Positions 57,514-64,000 of a DNA stretch of 64,000 nt are shown here, one piece after another. Position 1 is the stretch's first letter; every line of letters starts with the position of its first letter. Location of the stretch: NCBI GenBank assembly GCA_052324925.1, contig JBQPRE010000002.1. The stretch is one strand, 5' to 3'. A program made the translations under genes and the position numbers. The notes beneath the pieces are model-generated. The model had not been told where the DNA came from. It made no database searches and saw nothing but the letters and a program-made list of their open reading frames with translations. Source of the DNA: Flavimobilis sp052324925 (GTDB lineage Bacteria; Actinomycetota; Actinomycetes; Actinomycetales; Cellulomonadaceae).

Positions 57514-57939
57514 GTGCCTGTCGATCTTCTCCGCCGTCCCGGCGTCGCGATGCCCGGCCCCGGCCGGACGACCCTGCTCGCCGTCGCCGGACTCCTCGTG
57601 GTCGAGGCGGCTGTGCTCGTCGTGGGAGGTGGCGCCGCCGTCGTCGATCTTGTGCGTGGTGGCCGCGTGGGTGTGGACCTCTTCCTTGCCGCGTTCGCGT
57701 GGGGCCTGGCCGCGTTCCTCGTGGTGGCGGCCCGCGGACTGCTCGACGGGCGACGGTGGGCACGCTCGCCCGCCATCACCTGGCAGCTCTTCCAGATCGT
57801 CATCGCGGTCACGTGGCTGCAGGGTGAGGTGAGCCTGTCGCCGATCATCCTCCTGGCGGCCTCGGTCGGGGTCATCGTCGGGCTCCTCCTGCCGTCGGTC
57901 GTCAGGCGCACGTTGACGGGGCGCGAGACCGAGTCCTGA
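57514..57939 (+). CDS. Small four-helix membrane protein
   Basis: 141 aa, GTG 57514 with TAGGCT 6 nt upstream (leaderless). Helices: LLAVAGLLVVEAAVLVVGG, VDLFLAAFAWGLAAFLVVAA, ITWQLFQIVIAVTWLQG, SPIILLAASVGVIVGLLLP. A similar integral membrane gene lies near whiB1 in Mycobacterium (Rv3217c). Function unknown. Confidence 0.86.
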   Translation: MPVDLLRRPGVAMPGPGRTTLLAVAGLLVVEAAVLVVGGGAAVVDLVRGGRVGVDLFLAAFAWGLAAFLVVAARGLLDGRRWARSPAITWQLFQIVIAVTWLQGEVSLSPIILLAASVGVIVGLLLPSVVRRTLTGRETES

Positions 57940-57977
57940 CGGCGGCGCGACCCCGCTGCGCTCCGCGTCGAGCGCGC

Positions 57978-60900
57978 TCAGCTGTCGGTGGGCGCAAGAC
58001 ACTGGACGAGCTCGATGCGGCCCTCGGCGACGAGCGCACCGCGCCCCGCGGGGCACGGTCCGGGCTCGACCACCTCGCTGACGTCGGCCGCGAGCACGTC
58101 CGCCGACCCGGGCCTGCCCGGGTCGAGCACGACGCCGTGCCGGCCCGCCCGCACGCGGGCCAGGACACCGCGGGAGGCCATGGTCGCAGCGGACGTCGTC
58201 GAGGAGACGAGAAAGCGCTCCACACCCCGGATCGTTGCCGCACGGTCGTGCTCGGCAGGAAGGAGCCGCGCGAGGACGTCGACGTCGTCGACGACGAGCG
58301 TCCACCCGCCTGACGCGACGAGGTCGGGAATCATCGCGAGCCCTTCTGCCGACAGGGGTGCCCGTTCCAGACCGGGCACGGACTCGAGACCCGCGCAGCG
58401 ACCCACGACGACGACCGGCCCCTGCCGGAGCGCATGACGGGCGAGCTGCGCGAGGATGGTCGTCCGGCCTGATCCGGGCGGCCCGGCGACGAGGACATCC
58501 CGTGTGACGTCGAGGGTGCGCGGACCTGCGTCGTCGCCCCCGTGCCCGAGAGGTGCGAGCCCAGGATGCTCGGCGTGCTCGACGGCATGGGCAAGATCGG
58601 CGCGTGCTCGGTCATCGGCCACGGACGGGAGCCGGGTGAGGCGGAGAGGCCGCGCGTGACTCCCGGAGGGCTGCGGTACCTCGTGCGCGTGCCTCGGCAG
58701 GAACGCCTGCGCGAGCCGTGCCGGGCCCGCTCCCGTCCAGACCCCGCGGCCCGGCCGACCGCCGAGCCCGACCAGTGCGCTCGGGACCCCGCGGCCGAGG
58801 TCGCTCGTACGGTCCGTGCCGGTGAAGACGAGGCGCGGTCCGAGGGTCGAGGCGAGCGGCCCGGCGAGGTGACGGCTGCTCGCGAGGGCGAACCTCACGC
58901 GGTGGGCGGCCGGCTGACGCGCGAGCGCCACGAGGGTGTCAGCGCCCGCGCCACGGTTGACGCGCCCGAGCGCCGCCAGGATCTCCTCGACACCGTCGAC
59001 GAGCACGAGCGTCGGTTCAGCGGGGGGTGCGGCGAGGAGCCTGGTAAGGAGCGTATGGACGCGGCGCGGGTCGGATGCGGGCGCGTGGGTGCCGAACCAG
59101 GGCGGCAGGCTCGGGGGTGTGACGAGGGGGTCGGGCCCCAGGACGTGGACGTGCCAGCCCCGGTCGGCTGCCTCGAGAGCAAGTGCGCGCAGCGTCGTCG
59201 AACGCCCCGAGCCGGGCGCTCCCTCGATGTGCAGGTGACCGCGCTCGGGCTCCCACGTCGCGTGGGCGCGTCGCCGCTCGTCGGGGACGTCGAGCAACGC
59301 CACGGGCAACCCCGCGGGCGCGTCGGAGACGAGGGCCTCGCGACCCGCCGCGTCGAGCGCGGACACCTCGGACGCGAGCTTCACGAGCGCACCCGCCGCG
59401 TCGGGCGCGATGTCGTCGGCGCGGCACGCGTCGGGCAGGGGAGGCGCCCACAGCGGTGTGGCGCGCGCACCGCCGCGCAGCGCGATCGCCTCGCTCGCGG
59501 CCGCGACGAACCGCGTGGCCGCGTCCGCGCCCCAGCCCGGGGCGGCGAGCCGTGGCGGCCCCGGCGACCCCGGAACCCGGCGGACGCGCGCCGAGGCCCG
59601 CGTCGACGGCGCCGAGGCGAGCGCGCACCGCACCGTGCGATGAACCGACCGGCTCGTCACGACGATCGCCTGCCCGGGCATCGACGCCGGGAGGCTCGCC
59701 GCGTCGGGTACCTCGACGACGTCGCGCGAGTCCGCGTCTGACGCGACGCGCAGGGCGACCCGCAGCCCGACGTTCGCGCGCACGTCCGCGCTCACGGTGC
59801 CCGCCGGGCGCTGGGTCGCAAGGAGAAGATGCAGCCCGAGCGACCGACCCTGGGCGGCGATGCGCAAGAACGAGGGCACGAGATCCGGATCGTCGTCGGC
59901 GAGCGCCCGCAGCTCATCGACGACGACGAGGATCCGGGGCGGGCACACCCCCGTTCCCCGCCGCGCGAGCGTGTCGATGTCGGGTGCGTCGTGGCGCGCG
60001 CAGAGCTCTTCGCGCTCGCGGAGCTCGGCGCGCAGTGCCGCGAGGGCGCGCCGGGCCGAGCCCGGCTCGAGGTCGGTCGCGACGCCCGAGACGTGCGGCA
60101 GGGCAAGGCACGGGCCCAGGCCCGCGCCGCCCTTGTGATCGAGGAGGACGAAGGTGAGCCGCTCGGGCGGATGCGTGAGAGCGAGCGAGAGGACGAGCGT
60201 CTGCAGGAGCTCCGACTTGCCCGCGCCGGTCGTCCCCGCGATGAGGCCGTGCGGGCCGTCCTTGTTCAGGTCGATCGACCACGCGTTCCGCGCACCGTCG
60301 GCGAGCCGACCCACGAGGGCCACCGGGGAGCGAGGGGCGCGCGCCCATCGCGCGTCGACGTCGCGCGCGAGGGCGTGCACCGGACGCGTCGTGTCGAGGC
60401 CGAGAAGGTCGGCGAGCGGAACCGTCGCAGCGTGCGTAGCACCGATCGCCTCTGCGACCTGTGGCGCCAGGGCGCGCGCGAGCTCGTGGGCCAGATCCGT
60501 GCCGAGGCCCGGTCCGGCGATCGCGTCCTCGCACCATGCCGTCGGGTGTCCGTCCGGCGCGACGAGGATGACGCGCACGCCGGCGGGGGCGCTCGCCCAC
60601 CACTCGCTCGTGCGCCGCAGGTCGGCGGGGCCCGCGAGGATGACGACGACGAGCTCGGGGGAGTCGGCGGCGCCGGACGCGCCGTGCTCACCCGTGGCCG
60701 TGCCGATCACCGCGCGCGGCCCCGTCCCGGGCCGTGCGCCGGGCCCTGCCCCGGCCCGTGCGCCGGGCTCGACGCCCGCCTCCGCGCCGGACAGGGCCGA
60801 GGGACGCGCCCCGAGCCACCGCGCCCACTCCCAGGAGTGCGCGTCGCCCCCCACGATCCGGACGGGCGCACCGGGGAACAGGGCGGCGAACGCGAGCACG

Positions 60901-62060
60901 GCGCTGCGAGCGCGCCGGTGCGCCCAGGGACCGGACGCAGCGAGCGCTCGGGGTGCCGCCGTCGGGTGCGGGGCCGGAGACTCCGGTGCGGTGGGTCCGG
61001 CGGCGCCAAGGATCAGCGTCGTGAGCGCGACCGGTGCGGAGGCGAGCTCATCCCACGACCAGGGCATCGGGCCCTCGGCGGGAAGGGCGCGTCGACGACG
61101 ACGCGCCAACGCCGTGACCCCGAGCGCGATCGGGCCGACGAGGCCGACGAGCGCGAAGGCGGGCCTGCTCGTCACGAGCGCGAGCATCGCGGCTGAGACG
61201 AGAGGGACGACGAGCGTCGTCACGGACAGCCCCGCCGTCATCGTGCGCGAGCGTGCCGTCCCCTGCGCACGCGACTCCTCGGCTGCGCGCGCAGCGCGCT
61301 CGGCCGCGACGCTCACGACGACGCGCCGGACGACGACCGCGCCTGCGCCCACGGTGAGGACGTCGCCGTGCCCGACCCGTCGGGCGGCCAGCCGCAGACT
61401 GCGCGGCCGGTCGCCTGAGCGCTCACGCACGAGGGTCACGCGCGTGCGTCGCGCGTGACCCGCGCGCGCGACGCGCAGCCGGGTGGTGCCCGCACCGGCC
61501 GAAGGTCGGGCCGCGCCGCGCCGGGTCCGCCCCTCGACAACGAGGCCGCCCGTCGCGCGCGCGACATCCGTGTCGATGAGACCGGCGTGAGGCCCCGCGA
61601 CGACTTCCCAGAAGGCTTCCGCGGCGAGGGCCCGACGTGCGCGGGACACTGCCCCCTCGTCCCGTCCGTCTGGCCGTCGCCGCGGGACGTGCACCCGGAT
61701 GTCGGCGCCCGCGACGAGGGGAGGAAACCCGACGAGCACGTCGTCGTCGAGCAACCGCGTCCCGATGGCCAGAGGTGTCTCGAGAAGCTCCGAGCGTCCG
61801 AGCACCTCGGCGAGCTGCCCGCGCAGCGCGCCGAGCCTCGCGCCGCGCTCGAGCTCGACGTCCTCGCCCGCGACCGTCATCCGGACGTGGTCGCCCGACG
61901 CGGCACCGCCAGAGACGCCGGTGGTGCCCGACGCGGCACTGCCAGAGACGCCGGCACTGCCAGAGACGCCGGGGCTACCGGAGACGCCGGGGGTGCCAGG
62001 GGTGGCGGTGCTGTCTGGTCCCCCGGACGCGGCAGCGGGAGGCAGAGCAGATGAGCGCAT
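57978..62060 (-). CDS. FtsK/SpoIIIE-EccC-like triple-ATPase protein
   Basis: 1360 aa from ATG 62060. Order: Gly/Ser repeat tail (about 5-60), a ubiquitin-like or forkhead-like N-part (about 60-240), two membrane helices (about 270-330), degenerate region, then ATPase 1 with GTTGAGKSELLQ (K615) and ILVVVDELRAL, ATPase 2 with GAPGSGRSTTLRAL (about 950), ATPase 3 with GPPGSGRTTIL (about 1195). This is the plan of type VII secretion EssC/EccC. No WXG100, EccB, EccD or mycosin gene is in the window, so its substrate and partners are unknown. Confidence 0.85.
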   Translation of the reverse strand: MRSSALPPAAASGGPDSTATPGTPGVSGSPGVSGSAGVSGSAASGTTGVSGGAASGDHVRMTVAGEDVELERGARLGALRGQLAEVLGRSELLETPLAIGTRLLDDDVLVGFPPLVAGADIRVHVPRRRPDGRDEGAVSRARRALAAEAFWEVVAGPHAGLIDTDVARATGGLVVEGRTRRGAARPSAGAGTTRLRVARAGHARRTRVTLVRERSGDRPRSLRLAARRVGHGDVLTVGAGAVVVRRVVVSVAAERAARAAEESRAQGTARSRTMTAGLSVTTLVVPLVSAAMLALVTSRPAFALVGLVGPIALGVTALARRRRRALPAEGPMPWSWDELASAPVALTTLILGAAGPTAPESPAPHPTAAPRALAASGPWAHRRARSAVLAFAALFPGAPVRIVGGDAHSWEWARWLGARPSALSGAEAGVEPGARAGAGPGARPGTGPRAVIGTATGEHGASGAADSPELVVVILAGPADLRRTSEWWASAPAGVRVILVAPDGHPTAWCEDAIAGPGLGTDLAHELARALAPQVAEAIGATHAATVPLADLLGLDTTRPVHALARDVDARWARAPRSPVALVGRLADGARNAWSIDLNKDGPHGLIAGTTGAGKSELLQTLVLSLALTHPPERLTFVLLDHKGGAGLGPCLALPHVSGVATDLEPGSARRALAALRAELREREELCARHDAPDIDTLARRGTGVCPPRILVVVDELRALADDDPDLVPSFLRIAAQGRSLGLHLLLATQRPAGTVSADVRANVGLRVALRVASDADSRDVVEVPDAASLPASMPGQAIVVTSRSVHRTVRCALASAPSTRASARVRRVPGSPGPPRLAAPGWGADAATRFVAAASEAIALRGGARATPLWAPPLPDACRADDIAPDAAGALVKLASEVSALDAAGREALVSDAPAGLPVALLDVPDERRRAHATWEPERGHLHIEGAPGSGRSTTLRALALEAADRGWHVHVLGPDPLVTPPSLPPWFGTHAPASDPRRVHTLLTRLLAAPPAEPTLVLVDGVEEILAALGRVNRGAGADTLVALARQPAAHRVRFALASSRHLAGPLASTLGPRLVFTGTDRTSDLGRGVPSALVGLGGRPGRGVWTGAGPARLAQAFLPRHAHEVPQPSGSHARPLRLTRLPSVADDRARADLAHAVEHAEHPGLAPLGHGGDDAGPRTLDVTRDVLVAGPPGSGRTTILAQLARHALRQGPVVVVGRCAGLESVPGLERAPLSAEGLAMIPDLVASGGWTLVVDDVDVLARLLPAEHDRAATIRGVERFLVSSTTSAATMASRGVLARVRAGRHGVVLDPGRPGSADVLAADVSEVVEPGPCPAGRGALVAEGRIELVQCLAPTDS
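61906..62010 (-). repeat. GVSGS-coding repeat
   Basis: In-frame units of agagacgccggNgNtNcc type (15 bp) encode GVSGS/GTPGV near the N-terminus of the triple ATPase. Confidence 0.85.
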
Positions 62061-62098
62061 GCACCGACGATCGTGCCTGCGCCGCCCCGGCGCGCGCA

Positions 62099-62141
62099 AC
62101 GGCCCTGCGGCTGGGGAAGAGATCCCCGACCACAGGGCCGT
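62099..62141 (-). terminator. Terminator of the FtsX-like gene
   Basis: ACGGCCCT (62099-62106) with AGGGCCGT (62134-62141) and an inner GGGGA/TCCCC stem. Confidence 0.65.
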
Positions 62142-62178
62142 GCGTCAGGCCGCGGGGCTTGGCGCGTGACGCGCTCGA

Positions 62179-64000
62179 TCAGTCGACCGCGAGGGCCTCG
62201 ACCGGTGAGGTCCGCACCGCGCGCCGTGCCGGGATGACCGAGGCGAGCAACCCGGCCACGACCGAGACGACGAGCACGATCGCGATATCACGCCACGGGA
62301 TCGCGAGCTGCAGGTCGCCGAACGATCCGAGGATCGCGGCCGCACCCGACCAGCCGTAGACGAGGCCGAGGACGATCCCGAGGAGCGTTCCGACGACCGC
62401 GATGAGCAGGCCCTCGATCGCGAGCATCGAGCGCAGTTGACGCTTCGAGAGGCCGATTGCACGGAGCATCGCGTTCTCGCGCTGACGTTCGATGACGGAG
62501 AGCGAGAGCGTGTTGGTCACGCCGATGAGGGCGATGACGACGGCAACCGCGAGCAGTCCGACGACGACCGCGAGCAGGATGTTGATGACCTGCTCGAACA
62601 TGGCACGCTCGGCGGCCAGCCCCGTCACCCACACGCCGAGATCATCGACGACGTCCTTCATCGCGTCGATGGTTGCGACAGGCTCGCTCGAGTCGAGCTT
62701 GACGAAGAGCGTCGAGACCGGAGCGTCAGGTGCGAACGTCGCGAGCGTCGCCATGGTCACGGTTGGGGCGCCAAGCCCCTGGGTGACGACGTCCACCGCG
62801 AGATCGATCTTCGATCCGTCGTTCAACGTGAGGGACGCGGCAGTCGCCGTGGCAACCACGGCATCCTGCGACGTCACGACGAGAACGCCGTCGCCAATCC
62901 CGTCGACGAGCCGCACGTCGTGAAGAACATCGCGCGCCCGTGCGGGCTCGACACCCTGAACGGTGGCCTCCGGCAGGTCGACCACACCGCTCGGGGTCGT
63001 CAAGGCGATGTTCGCGACGTTGGTCGAGGACACCGGGGCCACGGCCGCAACACCGGCGACAGCCGCGATCTCCTGCTGAACCGTGTCAGTGAACGGTGAT
63101 TCGCCGGGCGTCTGCTGGCCTGACTCGATGATCGCGTCGACGGCGAAGTTGGAGTCGAGCTGCGCGTTGAACGTCGCCCGTGCGCTCGCGGCGCCAGTCG
63201 ACATCATCGCAACGAGCGTGACGCCGATGAGGAGCGCCGTGCTCGTTGCTGCGGTGCGGTGCGGGTTGCGCAGCGTGTTGGCCGAGGCAAGGCGAGCGGC
63301 CGCACCCGTGCGAGACAGCAGGCGTCCGACGGCCGAGGCCACGGCAGGAATCCAGAACACCGATCCCACGATGAGCCCGACGAACGAGATCGCACCGCCA
63401 GGGATGCCGAGAAGGAGGCCGATCTCGGGCCGTTCAAGCACGATGCCTGCCGCGACGCCGCCGCCGAGGAGGAGCACGCCCAGCACGGTCGCCACGATCG
63501 AGGTGACGAGCCGGCCGGTCGAGCCCTGCCGGATCGAGGGCGCATCTGCGGGGCGGAGCGCGGCAAGCGGAGCGACCCGGGTCGCGGCGCGCGCCGGGGC
63601 GAAGGCCGAGAGTGTCGTCACGGCGATACCCGCGATGAGCGGGACGAGGATGACGGCGGGCGTGATCGTGATGGTCGTCGGCAGCGCGACCGCAAAGTCC
63701 CGCGTGCGCAAGACCGCGAGCAACGCTTGCACGCCGGCGGACCCGAGCAGGATGCCTGCGAGGGAGGCCAAGGTTCCGAGCGTCGTGGCCTCGAGGATCA
63801 CGGATCCGCGCAGCTGCTTCTTCGTGGCTCCCACGCAGCGCAGAAGTGCGAGCGTGCGGGTGCGCTGCGCAACGAGCACCTGGAAGGTGTTGGCGATGAC
63901 GAGCCCCGCGACGATGAGCGCCAGCGCGCCGAATGCGAGCACGACGTACATGACGGTATTGGTGTCGCCGCTCATCTGGGCGATGCGGGCGTCGGCGTAC
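62179..64000 (-). CDS. FtsX/MacB-type ABC permease (5' partial)
   Basis: The frame runs off the right window edge (upstream codons read YADARIAQMSGD). About 607 codons remain with two FtsX domains: VVLAFGALALIVAGLVIANTF with RTRTLALLRCVGATKKQLRG, and later VVVGLLAVAVVIALIGVTNT with NAMLRAIGLSKRQLRSML. The region between is extracytoplasmic (FAVDAIIESGQQTPGESPF and on). Such permeases act with a small ATPase, likely the next gene beyond the window; role in lipoprotein/antibiotic handling. End AVRTSPVEALAVD is the usual close. Confidence 0.93.
   Translation of the reverse strand, partial: YADARIAQMSGDTNTVMYVVLAFGALALIVAGLVIANTFQVLVAQRTRTLALLRCVGATKKQLRGSVILEATTLGTLASLAGILLGSAGVQALLAVLRTRDFAVALPTTITITPAVILVPLIAGIAVTTLSAFAPARAATRVAPLAALRPADAPSIRQGSTGRLVTSIVATVLGVLLLGGGVAAGIVLERPEIGLLLGIPGGAISFVGLIVGSVFWIPAVASAVGRLLSRTGAAARLASANTLRNPHRTAATSTALLIGVTLVAMMSTGAASARATFNAQLDSNFAVDAIIESGQQTPGESPFTDTVQQEIAAVAGVAAVAPVSSTNVANIALTTPSGVVDLPEATVQGVEPARARDVLHDVRLVDGIGDGVLVVTSQDAVVATATAASLTLNDGSKIDLAVDVVTQGLGAPTVTMATLATFAPDAPVSTLFVKLDSSEPVATIDAMKDVVDDLGVWVTGLAAERAMFEQVINILLAVVVGLLAVAVVIALIGVTNTLSLSVIERQRENAMLRAIGLSKRQLRSMLAIEGLLIAVVGTLLGIVLGLVYGWSGAAAILGSFGDLQLAIPWRDIAIVLVVSVVAGLLASVIPARRAVRTSPVEALAVD

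Overview
The window is 64 kb of high-GC actinobacterial chromosome. Evidence: WhiB1-type regulator with four Cys, mycothiol S-conjugate amidase, a GlcNAc-type PTS with DasR-like GntR and dre boxes, WhiB1/PdtaS pairing, F420-type LLM oxidoreductase, DUF222/HNH (13E12) protein, GTG starts, and -10 boxes of the form TANNNT placed 6-7 nt before start codons. A Micrococcales member (Cellulomonadaceae/Sanguibacteraceae-like) is my best guess, from gene content only.

Layout. 0-0.6 kb: end of a polyprenyl-phosphate sugar transferase. 0.8-10.8 kb: the conserved mazG-eno-ftsB-DUF501-ppx block, interrupted by a secreted multidomain alpha-amylase and extended by an acyltransferase. 10.9-12.4: NDH-2. 12.5-18.3: a complete PTS (EIIA, two EIIB, EIIC, EI, HPr) around a DasR-like regulator, with dre-like operators. 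18.7: tRNA-Leu(UAA). 19-24.7: BI-1-like membrane protein, FKBP, HNH protein, LLM oxidoreductase. 24.7-32.5: RsmC/RlmG-like methyltransferase, DUF5997, a two-component system, an ABC exporter with an overlapping microORF, and a LysR-type effector domain lacking its HTH. 32.6-37.3: aminotransferase, MsrA, AI-2E permease, threonine deaminase. 37.4-42.7: greA-DUF4307-mca-small membrane protein-nitrilase-trhA-prenyltransferase, a neighbourhood similar to Mycobacterium. 42.8-48.5: a nitrogen-oxide/copper island (CuNIR-like membrane fusion, polytopic NnrS-like protein, Cys-motif regulator, hemerythrin-DUF2249 protein). 48.6-54.7: ATPase, LacI/CebR-like regulator, and a sugar ABC importer with four CebR-like operators. 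54.8-57.9: DUF2505, PdtaS, WhiB1, small membrane protein. 58-64: triple-ATPase FtsK/EccC-like protein and a FtsX/MacB-type permease cut by the window end.

How it fits together. Three saccharide circuits can be read from DNA motifs: starch (amylase with CTTGCAG-like MalR heptamers), amino sugar/glucose (PTS with dre boxes), and probably cello-oligosaccharides (ABC importer with TGGGAGCGCTCCCA-like boxes). A second theme is nitric-oxide/redox physiology (CuNIR-like fusion, hemerythrin/DUF2249, WhiB1, mycothiol amidase).

Genome style. Intergenic regions are full of degenerate tandem repeats, each locus with its own unit of 6-60 bp. Two arrays begin inside a gene's last codons and run past the stop. 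Similar expansions occur inside coding regions as Gly/Ser/Pro/Thr linkers. Convergent genes are often separated by long perfect hairpins without a T-run.
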